From positions 1 through 8,606 of the forward strand of contig JADLBA010000134.1 in NCBI GenBank assembly GCA_020848015.1: a stretch of 8,606 bases of DNA. The letters are read 5' to 3'. Below are positions 1 to 7,696 of this stretch, one piece after another. The position numbers and the translations under genes are program-made. The notes under the pieces were generated by a model. The model saw only the letters and a list, made by a program, of their open reading frames with translations, was not told the DNA's origin and did no database searches. The stretch comes from Crocinitomicaceae bacterium (GTDB lineage Bacteria; Bacteroidota; Bacteroidia; Flavobacteriales_D; Sanyastnellaceae). Position 1 is the first letter of the stretch. Each line of letters opens with the position of its first letter.

Positions 1-818
1 GAGTCGAGTTTCATATTCCACAGCGGGGCGACAAAAAGAAACTGCTCGATCTATCGTACAGGAATGCGTTGTCATACATGATAGATGCTCATAAGCAGCA
101 GGCTTTTACCGATCCGGAGCGACATACTAACAGGATATTGGAGACCCTGAAAAAAGATCTCCACCTCATTGAATTGCCTACCCACATTGAATGTTTCGAC
201 AACTCTAATATTCAGGGAGCGAACCCCGTTTCTGCCTGTGTGGTCTATAAAAATGCGAAGCCCAGCAAACAGGACTACCGGAAATTTAATGTGAAAACCG
301 TTGTTGGCCCCAACGATTTTGATACAATGAAGGAAGTAATCTTCCGGCGTTACAGGAGGCTGAAAGAGGAAGATCAACCTCTTCCTCAGCTCATCATCAT
401 TGACGGCGGTAAAGGGCAACTTGGGGCAGCAGTAGAAAGTTTAGATCAATTAGGATTAAAGGGCAAAACTGCAATCATCGGAATTGCCAAGCGATTAGAA
501 GAAATCTACTTCCCCGGCGACTCATTCCCCATCTATCTTGATAAGCGATCTGAATCATTAAAACTGATCCAGCAAATGCGCGATGAGGCACACCGGTTTG
601 GAATTTCACATCATCGCAACAGAAGAAGCAAAGATGCTTTGCGATCGGAACTCACCGAAATACCCGGAATTGGATTCCGCACCACACAGTCGCTAATTCA
701 CCGTTTCAAAACCATCGGAAAAGTACAAAGCGCCTCTCTGGAAGAATTGGAAGAAGCGGTCAATAAAAAACTCGCAAAGATCGTTTGGGAGTATTTTCAT
801 AAAAACAACAAAGACTAA
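1..818 (+). CDS. uvrC: UvrABC system protein C, C-terminal part (5' end outside window)
   Basis: UvrC makes the dual incisions either side of a DNA lesion in nucleotide excision repair, acting in the cytoplasm with UvrA and UvrB. The frame is open from base 3, so the gene starts before the window; 271 residues are visible, a little under half of a usual UvrC of about 600. It begins with the conserved PQRGDKKKLLDLSYRNA stretch, so a TTG at base 69 is an internal Leu codon, not a start. The RNase H-like endonuclease domain follows, with its expected catalytic residues: Asp in CFDNSN (codon 198-200), Asp in GPNDFDTM (315-317), Asp in IIIDGGKGQ (402-404) and His in DEAHRFG (591-593). A helix-hairpin-helix DNA-binding domain (LTEIPGIGFRTTQSLIHRF) closes the protein. 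No key residue is missing. The next gene lies 100 bases downstream with its own promoter. Confidence 0.97.
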   Translation, partial: VEFHIPQRGDKKKLLDLSYRNALSYMIDAHKQQAFTDPERHTNRILETLKKDLHLIELPTHIECFDNSNIQGANPVSACVVYKNAKPSKQDYRKFNVKTVVGPNDFDTMKEVIFRRYRRLKEEDQPLPQLIIIDGGKGQLGAAVESLDQLGLKGKTAIIGIAKRLEEIYFPGDSFPIYLDKRSESLKLIQQMRDEAHRFGISHHRNRRSKDALRSELTEIPGIGFRTTQSLIHRFKTIGKVQSASLEELEEAVNKKLAKIVWEYFHKNNKD

Positions 819-889
819 GTTTACCTGTGGTTAAACCACGCCCTACCCAATCCTCGCCAATTTCTCATACAAATCAGGGTGTCATTGAA

Positions 890-897
890 TAACTTTG
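890..897 (+). promoter_or_regulatory. Bacteroidota -7 promoter element for the PBP1A-like gene
   Basis: TAACTTTG matches the Bacteroidota -7 consensus TAnnTTTG at every fixed base. It ends 21 bases before the ATG at 919, implying a very short leader. No clear TTG is seen at the -33 position. The element overlaps an in-frame TTG at 895, which argues against that codon as the start. The call rests on the motif and its position. Confidence 0.6.
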
Positions 898-918
898 TAC
901 CTTCTTCGTTTCGCATCA

Positions 919-3357
919 ATGAACCAGAAAAAAACTTCCGGTGATAGAAAATACAGAAAGCGCCTGTGGTGGCTGGCAATGTTCCCTTGGATACTGCTGG
1001 TGCTGATCATCACCGCTGCATTGTTGAGCGGGCTGCCAAATGCTGAAGCACTGGCAAATCCCAAGATCAATCTCGCGACAGAAATAGTATCTTCAGATGG
1101 AAAGCAGTTAGGTGCCTTCTACAAGGAAAACCGATCAGATGTCAAATACGATGAACTGCCGCAGCACTTGGTAGATGCGCTGATCGCTACCGAAGATGCG
1201 CGTTTCCGGTCGCACAGTGGGGTGGATTTCTGGAGCCTCTTCCGCGCAGTTGGTTCTCTCGGACGAGACGGAGGTGGCAGCACCATTACACAACAATTAG
1301 CCAAACTTCAGTTTACCACTAACTATGACAAGGTGAACATAGGAAAACGAGTCTGGCAAAAATTGCGGGAATGGATCATGGCCTGCAGACTTGAAAGGCT
1401 TTACACCAAAGATGAAATCATCGCATTTTATTTTAATCAGTACGATTTTCTCAACCAGGCAGTCGGCATAAAATCGGCGGCCCATATTTATTTCAATACT
1501 ACCACTAAAGAACTCAACAAGGAGCAATCAGCCATGTTGGTGGGAATGTTGAAAAATTCATCCCTCTTTAATCCTCTCAAACGTGACTCACTCGTCACCA
1601 AAAGGCGAGAAGTGGTGCTGAATCAGATGGTAAAATACCATTTCCTGAGCGATGCTGAATACGATTCGCTAAGGGTACTTCCTTTGGGTCTCGATTTTCA
1701 GCGGGTCAGCCACGATGAAGGTCTCGCTCCCTATTTCAGAGAAGTGCTGCGCGCAAAACTCGATGAAATACTTTCAGAAAAAGACAATAAAGGCAACTTA
1801 GTCTATGCAAAGTCTGACGGTGAACCCTACGATCTGTACCGCGACGGACTGGTAGTTTATACCACCATTGATTCGCGCTTGCAGGCGTATGCAGAATGGG
1901 CGGTGGATGAACATTTGAAAAAAGAATTGCAACCTGCATTTACAAAGGATGTCAACCGGAGAAAAAAAGACAAGTACCCTTTTTTCAATGGAATTGCCGA
2001 TGCTGATAAGAACCGCATTATGGAAGAGGCGATCCATAGAAGTGAACGCTATCAAATTTGCACCGGAAAAATTTGCCCTGAATGCAAGCGCCCTGCCTAT
2101 TATATTAAGAAAGAAAAGCAGGACGGAAAGGAAGTCTTTCATTGCGATGAAAACAAGGGAGGCTGCGGAGAACATTGGCCCGCTTTCAGCGAGAAGGAAA
2201 TTGATCACATCTTTTCTACTCCTGTAAAAATGAAAGTTTACAGTCATCAGGGGTATAAAGACACGCTGTTGTCTCCACTCGACAGCATCAAATATCACAA
2301 AGCGATTTTACACGCCAGTCTGATGTCTATTGAGCCTTCCACCGGTCATATAAAAGCGTGGGTAGGAGGTGTGGATTTTAAGTATTTTAAATTCGATAAT
2401 GTTTACCAGTCGAGAAGACAGGTAGGATCAACCTTTAAGCCGTTAGTATATGCTACTGCACTGCGCCTCGGAAAGCGCCCTTGTGATAAATATTTTAATC
2501 TGAAAACATGTATTGATCTCCCCACCGGCGGAAAATGGTGTCCTGATAATAGCGATGGAAGCTATGGTGGAGAGTATTCGCTGAATTATGCTTTAGCGAA
2601 TTCTGTGAATACAATTACTGCCGCATTGATCAAAGATTTCGGACCCGAGAGCGTCATTACACTGGCAAAAAATCTCGGAATAAAAAGCAAGCTCCCCGCA
2701 GTTCCTGCAATTGCTCTCGGCGTAGCAGAATTGTCACTGTATGAAATGGCAGGAGCGAATGCTGCGTTTGTCAACAACGGGGTTTACATTGAACCAACCT
2801 ATATCATCCGCATCGAAGACAAGAATGGAAACACGATCTATGAGGCCGATCCTGTCATTGAGCAAGCGCTCGAACCGGATGTAGCCTACGAGTTACTGCA
2901 AATGATGAAAGGAGTAGTTAATTATGGTACCGCACAACGACTGAGGGGAGGAAGGCCATACGCTGGTATCTCCTACCCCACTGCAGGCAAAACAGGCACT
3001 ACACAAAACAATACCGATGGATGGTTCATAGGGCTTACCCCCGATCTTGTAACAGGTGTCTGGGTTGGCGCGCAGGATCCGACCGTTCGTTTTTCAAGCA
3101 CTGCTCTCGGACAAGGGGCTAACACCGGTCTGCCGATTTACGGATATTATATGAACAAAGTATATAAAGACCCTGCATTACATATTTCGAAAGAAGACTT
3201 TAAAGAACCCGAGGGATTTGATGCAAAACGATTTGAATGTAAAAACGGTTCAAGTCTTTTCGATGAAGAGGACGAAGAATACGAGGAGGATCGGCTACCC
3301 GCCTTTGATGGAGAAAGTACCTTTGATGCCGATGATTCAGGAACTGAAAAAAAATAA
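919..3357 (+). CDS. Class A penicillin-binding protein (PBP1A-like; glycosyltransferase plus transpeptidase)
   Basis: This bifunctional inner-membrane enzyme polymerises lipid II glycan strands and cross-links stem peptides in the periplasm. I chose the ATG at 919 (812 residues) over the in-frame TTG at 895, which lies inside the predicted promoter. A short basic cytoplasmic tail precedes one membrane segment (about residues 17-40). The GT51 domain follows, with catalytic Glu92 in TEDARFRSHSG, GGGSTITQQLAK (118-129) and the second Glu151 in QKLREW. The transpeptidase domain has catalytic Ser504 in STFK, the SVN motif at 562-564 and KTGT at 691-694. All active-site motifs are intact. Unusually, the linker between the two domains carries a Cys cluster (Cys381, 386, 389, 409, 416) resembling a zinc ribbon. 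The C terminus is a strongly acidic, probably disordered tail (from about residue 780). scoA begins 17 bases downstream, so readthrough or cotranscription is likely. The symbol mrcA/pbpA is left blank because usage varies in this phylum. Confidence 0.95.
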   Translation: MNQKKTSGDRKYRKRLWWLAMFPWILLVLIITAALLSGLPNAEALANPKINLATEIVSSDGKQLGAFYKENRSDVKYDELPQHLVDALIATEDARFRSHSGVDFWSLFRAVGSLGRDGGGSTITQQLAKLQFTTNYDKVNIGKRVWQKLREWIMACRLERLYTKDEIIAFYFNQYDFLNQAVGIKSAAHIYFNTTTKELNKEQSAMLVGMLKNSSLFNPLKRDSLVTKRREVVLNQMVKYHFLSDAEYDSLRVLPLGLDFQRVSHDEGLAPYFREVLRAKLDEILSEKDNKGNLVYAKSDGEPYDLYRDGLVVYTTIDSRLQAYAEWAVDEHLKKELQPAFTKDVNRRKKDKYPFFNGIADADKNRIMEEAIHRSERYQICTGKICPECKRPAYYIKKEKQDGKEVFHCDENKGGCGEHWPAFSEKEIDHIFSTPVKMKVYSHQGYKDTLLSPLDSIKYHKAILHASLMSIEPSTGHIKAWVGGVDFKYFKFDNVYQSRRQVGSTFKPLVYATALRLGKRPCDKYFNLKTCIDLPTGGKWCPDNSDGSYGGEYSLNYALANSVNTITAALIKDFGPESVITLAKNLGIKSKLPAVPAIALGVAELSLYEMAGANAAFVNNGVYIEPTYIIRIEDKNGNTIYEADPVIEQALEPDVAYELLQMMKGVVNYGTAQRLRGGRPYAGISYPTAGKTGTTQNNTDGWFIGLTPDLVTGVWVGAQDPTVRFSSTALGQGANTGLPIYGYYMNKVYKDPALHISKEDFKEPEGFDAKRFECKNGSSLFDEEDEEYEEDRLPAFDGESTFDADDSGTEKK

Positions 3358-3374
3358 TTAAACAACACTAAAAT

Positions 3375-4076
3375 ATGCCATTCAATAAAGTGGTTTTGAA
3401 TGCGAAAGAAGCTTGCTCAGATATAAACGACGGAGCAACCCTGCTGCTCGGTGGCTTTGGACTATGCGGGATTCCCGAAAACTGCATTTCAGAACTTGTA
3501 AAAAAGGGTATAAAGAACCTCACCTGCATTTCTAATAATGCAGGCGTTGATGATTTTGGACTCGGTCTATTACTTTATAAAAAACAAATAAAGAAAATGA
3601 TTAGCTCCTATGTAGGAGAAAACGAAGAGTTTGAACGGCAAATGCTTTCGGGTGAACTGGAAGTGGAATTGATACCACAGGGGACGCTGGCTACTCGCTG
3701 CCTTGCCTCAGGATACGGAATGCCGGCGGTGTTCACTCCCGCTGGCGTAGGAACAGAGGTTGCTTCAGGTAAAGAGGTCAGGAATTTTAATGGCAAGAAT
3801 TACTTAATGGAGTATGCCTTCGATGCAGACTTTGCAATAGTAAAAGCCTGGAAAGGTGATCCGATGGGCAACCTTGTTTTCCGTGCTACCTCCCGTAATT
3901 TTAACCCACTGATGGCAATGGCCGGAAAAATAACCATTGCAGAGGTAGAAAATCTGGTGCCATTAGGAGAACTCAATCCGGATGAAATACATACTCCTGG
4001 AATCTACGTACACCGTATTTTTCAAGGGAAACACTTTGAGAAAAGAATAGAGCAGCGAACCGTGCGAACGAGGTGA
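3375..4076 (+). CDS. scoA: 3-oxoacid CoA-transferase subunit A
   Basis: This is the alpha subunit of a heteromeric family I CoA-transferase. The usual reaction is succinyl-CoA plus acetoacetate giving acetoacetyl-CoA plus succinate, in the cytoplasm; related enzymes use acetate or butyrate, and the sequence alone does not settle the substrate. The 233 residues match the family's usual length. Evidence includes the family I signature GGFGLCGIPE (residues 26-35), the SNNAG segment, and later blocks typical of subunit A such as GVGTEVASGKE and RNFNPLMAMAGK. The ATG start is 17 bases after the PBP stop, and no -7 promoter element is visible in that gap. The partner subunit is not adjacent: a different gene of about 640 bases separates them. 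Identity as a CoA-transferase A subunit is secure, while the choice of scoA over atoD is by similarity. Confidence 0.93.
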   Translation: MPFNKVVLNAKEACSDINDGATLLLGGFGLCGIPENCISELVKKGIKNLTCISNNAGVDDFGLGLLLYKKQIKKMISSYVGENEEFERQMLSGELEVELIPQGTLATRCLASGYGMPAVFTPAGVGTEVASGKEVRNFNGKNYLMEYAFDADFAIVKAWKGDPMGNLVFRATSRNFNPLMAMAGKITIAEVENLVPLGELNPDEIHTPGIYVHRIFQGKHFEKRIEQRTVRTR

Positions 4077-4117
4077 TATGGATGGGGTACAGATATGTTC
4101 ATCACAACCTTATACCT

Positions 4118-4759
4118 ATGAAAATAATTTTTACTTCAGCCGTACTTTTTTTCGTGCTTGTGTTTCCGACACCCGGACAAGTATCGCCACAAATCGGTTA
4201 TTACGAAAGCGGGAAACTTCAGTATGAAAACTACAGGATCAATGAAAATGATACCACCTGCAGGAACCGGGAATGGTATGAAGACGAATCTTTGCTTTCA
4301 GACCAGCGCAGGAGTGGCGATACCTGCATCACTACTTATTATTATGCAGGAGGAAAAACGGAATCCACTACGCATGAAATTCCGGCGCACGATGTAATTA
4401 CCGGAAACCTGCTGGGCTACCGCGTTGTGAAACAAATCAACTACTGCGAAAACGGGAGAATTACCGATTATCGCAATGATCTTCAAAAAGGGAAAAAACC
4501 ATTTTCAATCGTAAATTGCAATGGTGCTGTGCTTGTAAAAGGCACCATCATTGATGATTTTGACCATAAAACGGGTGACTGGCTATATGTATGGGAAAAT
4601 ATGGGAAAGAAAATGGAAGGTAGTTTTTTTGAAACGGACAATATAGAAGAAACAAATATCAGGGTAGGCAAGTGGACCTATTGGGATATGAGTGGAAAAG
4701 TGATCCGTGAACAATGGTACGGAGATAACGGGCAGTTGATACGAGAAGAGAAATACTGA
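4118..4759 (+). CDS. Secreted YwqK/MORN-repeat-like protein between the CoA-transferase subunits
   Basis: I do not recognise a specific function. From the ATG at 4118 the product is 213 residues and starts with a typical signal peptide (MKIIF, then a hydrophobic stretch to about residue 17, with likely cleavage near residues 20-21). I prefer this start to the in-frame GTG at 4073 and ATG at 4082, which would put 12-15 non-hydrophobic residues before the signal and overlap or abut scoA. The mature part has repeated short aromatic and Gly motifs of the YwqK/MORN type: GYYESGKLQYEN (27-38), YYYAGGKTES, NYCENGRITDY, GDWLYVWENMGKKMEG (153-168) and a clear C-terminal pair GKWTYWDMSGKVIREQW and YGDNGQLIREEKY. 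Four Cys (48, 70, 110, 134) could form disulfides after export. Such proteins are commonly exported in Bacteroidota, and YwqK-like domains are sometimes labelled antitoxins by homology, which nothing here supports. The position between scoA and scoB is odd. Confidence 0.82.
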   Translation: MKIIFTSAVLFFVLVFPTPGQVSPQIGYYESGKLQYENYRINENDTTCRNREWYEDESLLSDQRRSGDTCITTYYYAGGKTESTTHEIPAHDVITGNLLGYRVVKQINYCENGRITDYRNDLQKGKKPFSIVNCNGAVLVKGTIIDDFDHKTGDWLYVWENMGKKMEGSFFETDNIEETNIRVGKWTYWDMSGKVIREQWYGDNGQLIREEKY

Positions 4760-4800
4760 CAGCAAACCAACAGAGGAACAAAACATTTCAGATATATTTT

Positions 4801-5460
4801 ATGGCTATTGATAAAACAGGAATTGCAAAGCGAATTGCACAAGAAGTGAAAGATGCGAGTTACGTTAATCTCGGTATAGGTATTCCCACACTTGTTGCCA
4901 ACTACATCCCGAAAGACAGGGATGTTGTGTTACAATCGGAAAACGGATTGTTAGGTATGGGGCCTTTTCCTTACGAAGGAGAAGAGGATGCAGACCTTAT
5001 CAACGCAGGAAAGCAGACAATTACTACTCTGCCGGGATCTGCTTTTTTCGACTCTGCAATGAGCTTTGGAATGATTCGCGCTCAAAAGGTGGACCTCACC
5101 ATACTCGGAGCAATGGAGGTAAGCGAAAACGGCGACATTGCGAACTGGAAGGTGCCGGGCAAATTAGTGAAGGGAATGGGCGGCGCAATGGATCTTGTTG
5201 CTTCCGCCAAAAACATCATCGTTGCTATGCAACATTGCGACAAAGCCGGCAATTCTAAACTGCTCTCCCGATGTTCACTCCCATTGACGGGAGTTCGCTG
5301 TGTGAAAAAAATTGTTACCGATCTCGCAGTACTCGAAGTCCGGGACGGAGCGTTTCATCTGCTTGAGCGCGCACCCGGAGTGAGTGTGGAAGAAATTGTA
5401 TCAAAGACCGCAGGCAAACTGGTCGTGCCCGCTGAAGTCCCCGAAATGAATATCACCTGA
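4801..5460 (+). CDS. scoB: 3-oxoacid CoA-transferase subunit B
   Basis: This is the beta subunit that completes the CoA-transferase with the product at 3375-4076. It carries the catalytic glutamate that forms the enzyme-CoA thioester: Glu47 in QSENGLLGMG. The N-terminal LGIGIPT block (24-30) is also family-typical. The other conserved segments (DLINAGKQTI, GSAFFDSAMSFGMIR, LGAMEVSENGDIANW, GKLVKGMGGAMDLV) are present and the length of 219 residues is normal. The ATG at 4801 follows the MORN-like gene after a 41-base gap with no recognisable promoter and only a distant AGAGGA, so it is probably expressed from the upstream transcript. Its stop codon lies inside the 3' end of folB on the other strand. 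Confidence 0.95.
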   Translation: MAIDKTGIAKRIAQEVKDASYVNLGIGIPTLVANYIPKDRDVVLQSENGLLGMGPFPYEGEEDADLINAGKQTITTLPGSAFFDSAMSFGMIRAQKVDLTILGAMEVSENGDIANWKVPGKLVKGMGGAMDLVASAKNIIVAMQHCDKAGNSKLLSRCSLPLTGVRCVKKIVTDLAVLEVRDGAFHLLERAPGVSVEEIVSKTAGKLVVPAEVPEMNIT

Positions 5461-5803
5461 TCGTTTCTACACTCACACTTTCAACCTGCCCTGGTATGGG
5501 CGCAGCCAATTTTGTGATTTTCACCCACACCTTTTCTATTCTGCCGAATGTTGCCCTGAGGCGATCCGCCACCCGGTCTGCCACCGTTTCAATCAGTTTT
5601 GACCGGATCGCCATTTCTTCATGAACAATACTGCTTACCTGTACATAATCAATGGTGAGGGAGAGATCGTCTTCTGCAGAGGCTTCGCTAAAGTCAATAT
5701 CCATTGCAATATCAACGATATAATTTCCCCCTATGATACTCTCTTCAACGAGGCATCCGTGGTATGCATAAATGCGGATCGAATTTAACCGGATCGTTCC
5801 CAA
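5453..5803 (-). CDS. folB: Dihydroneopterin aldolase
   Basis: FolB converts 7,8-dihydroneopterin to 6-hydroxymethyl-7,8-dihydropterin and glycolaldehyde in tetrahydrofolate synthesis. The 116-residue length is typical for the family. Catalytic and substrate-binding positions can be matched to characterised aldolases: Tyr-His-Gly at 14-16 with Glu21, Glu72 in LIETVADRVADR, and Lys98 in KITKLAAPIPG. The start appears to be TTG at 5803-5801, because the frame is closed by a stop at 5818-5816 and no ATG lies between; an ATT two codons upstream is the only other option. Any later ATG would remove the active-site YHG. It follows gltX by 52 bases on the same strand and is probably cotranscribed with it. 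Its last 8 bases overlap the end of scoB. Confidence 0.93.
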   Translation of the reverse strand: MGTIRLNSIRIYAYHGCLVEESIIGGNYIVDIAMDIDFSEASAEDDLSLTIDYVQVSSIVHEEMAIRSKLIETVADRVADRLRATFGRIEKVWVKITKLAAPIPGQVESVSVETIR

Positions 5804-5855
5804 TTCAATGGTAGTTTAAAAGACAGTGAATTTTATTTGTCGGGAAAATAAAAAT

Positions 5856-7382
5856 TTATTTTTCGAGTGTATCAATGGCGATTTTAATTCTCCGTACTGA
5901 CTCTTCCTTTCCGATCAGTTCAGCCACCTGTGACGAGGAAGGCCCGGAGAGCATCCCGGTAAGGGCAATTCTAAAAAGTGGCATCACCGCCCCCATTCCC
6001 AATTCTTTTGATGCAATAAATTCTTTGAATCTGTTTTCTATGGTTGTAGAAGAAAAATCATCTAAGGATGTCAATACCTCTTTCCATTCATTCATTAGCA
6101 TTCCCGATTCGCCCTTCTTCCATTTTTTCGCCACAGCATCCGCATCGTAGTTGGCGGGTGCATGAAAGAGATAGTCTCCCTCCATCAGGTCTGCGACAAA
6201 AACAGCCCGCTCACTCATCAGATTACACACTTTTGCCGCATAGTCCGCAGTGACCGTTATGCCCTTTGCTTTCAGCAGCGGCAATAATAATTCAGCAAGT
6301 TCTTCCGGCGGTGTAAGGCGCAGGTATTGCTGATTGAACCAGCGTGTTTTATCCGGATCGAATTTCGAGCCTGATTTGCCGATGCGTTCAATGGTAAATG
6401 CATTGATCATTTCTTTTTCAGTAAAGATCTCCTGGTTGTTTCCGGGTGCCCATCCGAGCAGTAACAGCATATTGATGACGGCCTTCGGGAAATACCCTTT
6501 TTCCCTGTAGCCATTAGATATTTCACCGGTGGAAGCATCTTTCCACTCTAATGGGAAAACGGGAAAACCAAGCCTGTCTCCATCGCGTTTGCTGAGTTTT
6601 CCGTTCCCATCCGGCTTTAGTATCAGCGGCAGGTGAGCAAACTCCGGGGCTTCCCAACCTAAGGCTCTGTACATCATAATATGCAGGGGAGCAGAGGGCA
6701 GCCACTCTTCACCGCGAATGACGTGAGATATCTCCATCGTGTGATCGTCCACAATGTTTGCCAGATGGTAAGTAGGCATACCATCCGATTTGTAGAGAAC
6801 TTTATCGTCCAGCTCGTTGGTGCTGAATATCACCCATCCGCGAATACTATCGTGAAAGCGCACCTCCTCATTTCGCGGCATTTTAAACCTCACAACATAA
6901 GGTTCTCCCTTTGCAATGCGGGTTTTTACTTCGTCTTCCGGGAGTGTCAGTGAATTCTTCATTGTCATTCTCGAAATCGAATTGTACTGCCAGTTAGGCA
7001 TTTTGGCTAATTCAGCCTGCTTGCGGATTGTATCGAGTTCTTCCGGAGTATCAAAAGCATAATAGGCCCAGCCGGAACTGATCAGTTGTTCTGCATACGG
7101 CTTGTACATTGCCTTTCGCTCGCTCTGGCGATACGGGGCATGAGCACCGCCATAACCTACCCCTTCATTGGGTTCAATACCGCACCATTTCAGCGATTCG
7201 ATAATGTATTCTTCTGCACCGTGCACAAACCTGCCCTGGTCAGTATCTTCTATCCGCAGCAAAAAATCTCCGCCGTGCTTTTTTGCAAAAAGATAATTAT
7301 ACAAAGCGGTGCGAACACCCCCAATATGCAGCGGCCCTGTAGGGCTGGGGGCAAATCGCACCCTGACTCGTTTATCCATCAT
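5856..7382 (-). CDS. gltX: Glutamate--tRNA ligase
   Basis: This class I aminoacyl-tRNA synthetase charges tRNA-Glu in the cytoplasm. The 508 residues are a normal length. It opens with RFAPSPTGPLHIGGVRTALYN, in which the HIGH-type ATP-binding motif is LHIGG (residues 18-22), followed by RIEDTD (43-48), YRQSER (84-89), PTYHLANIVDDH (203-214) and the KMSKS-equivalent KLSKR (262-266). The C-terminal anticodon-binding helical domain begins around residue 340. The APSPTG form of the first motif, rather than the PPEPNG form, separates it from GlnS. The zinc-binding Cys set seen in some bacterial GltX proteins is absent (YYAFDTPEEL in place of a Cys-containing version). Two adjacent ATG codons (7382 and 7379) could start translation. 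folB lies directly downstream. Confidence 0.97.
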   Translation of the reverse strand: MMDKRVRVRFAPSPTGPLHIGGVRTALYNYLFAKKHGGDFLLRIEDTDQGRFVHGAEEYIIESLKWCGIEPNEGVGYGGAHAPYRQSERKAMYKPYAEQLISSGWAYYAFDTPEELDTIRKQAELAKMPNWQYNSISRMTMKNSLTLPEDEVKTRIAKGEPYVVRFKMPRNEEVRFHDSIRGWVIFSTNELDDKVLYKSDGMPTYHLANIVDDHTMEISHVIRGEEWLPSAPLHIMMYRALGWEAPEFAHLPLILKPDGNGKLSKRDGDRLGFPVFPLEWKDASTGEISNGYREKGYFPKAVINMLLLLGWAPGNNQEIFTEKEMINAFTIERIGKSGSKFDPDKTRWFNQQYLRLTPPEELAELLLPLLKAKGITVTADYAAKVCNLMSERAVFVADLMEGDYLFHAPANYDADAVAKKWKKGESGMLMNEWKEVLTSLDDFSSTTIENRFKEFIASKELGMGAVMPLFRIALTGMLSGPSSSQVAELIGKEESVRRIKIAIDTLEK

Positions 7383-7404
7383 ACTGTTCTGATAAAATCA
7401 GGCG

Positions 7405-7412
7405 CAAATGTA
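7405..7412 (-). promoter_or_regulatory. Bacteroidota -7 promoter element for gltX-folB
   Basis: Read on the minus strand this is TACATTTG, a perfect match to TAnnTTTG, ending 22 bases before the gltX ATG. That is nearly the same spacing as for the PBP gene. No good TTG occurs at -33. It probably drives both gltX and folB. Confidence 0.6.
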
Positions 7413-7696
7413 AGCCGTGCTATCTGATAATACCCGAACACTAAACCGGTCTTCTGAAAACTCGCCGGATTGTCTCCTCCTATATCTAAGCCTGCTTGTT
7501 TCCTATACTATTTCTAACTCCCGTCATCACTTTTTCTTAGGATTATTCTCTGATCTTCACCATAGAATTTGCCATTGATCCCCTTTATGTACCGCCCGGT
7601 TAATAAGAGAACTTATTATCGCTTCACCCTGGTATCTGTCTCTCTCCAGTCGAAAAAAAGTATAACCCGGCCACGTAATTTTTTACCGGTATTCAT
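7413..7696. other. Gene-free stretch between divergent promoters
   Basis: Between the outward-facing -7 elements of gltX and the small secreted gene I see no credible coding sequence, tRNA, repeat or strong hairpin. An open frame from 7569 runs on into the downstream gene in a different phase, but its composition is unlike a protein and it continues only as a shadow of that gene. The stretch is T- and pyrimidine-rich on the plus strand. Confidence 0.55.

Noticed and set aside
827..839. GTGG-TTAAA-CCAC hairpin after uvrC as a terminator
   Set aside because: The stem is only 4 bp (6 bp if the loop is one base) and no T run follows, so it does not look like an intrinsic terminator.
1949..2227. 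92-residue plus-strand open frame inside the PBP gene
   Set aside because: It lies wholly within the PBP coding sequence in another phase and has no recognisable motifs.
1798..2298. 166-residue minus-strand open frame opposite the PBP gene
   Set aside because: It is antisense to a gene with intact catalytic motifs and has no protein-like features of its own.
4073..4117. Longer N terminus (GTG at 4073 or ATG at 4082) for the MORN-like protein
   Set aside because: It adds polar and aromatic residues before a well-formed signal peptide; the ATG at 4118 gives a standard exported protein.
5486..5505. CTGCCC / GGGCGCAG stem downstream of scoB as its terminator
   Set aside because: It lies inside folB coding sequence, has a bulge and lacks an immediate T run; the IPG-Q codons explain it.
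5845..5862. AAAATAAA / TTTATTTT palindrome at the end of gltX as a terminator or operator
   Set aside because: It is entirely A/T with a 2-base centre, overlaps the stop codon, and such palindromes are expected by chance in an A/T-rich spacer.
7086..7427. 113-residue plus-strand open frame opposite the start of gltX
   Set aside because: It is a shadow of gltX codons; GltX motifs clearly define the real strand.
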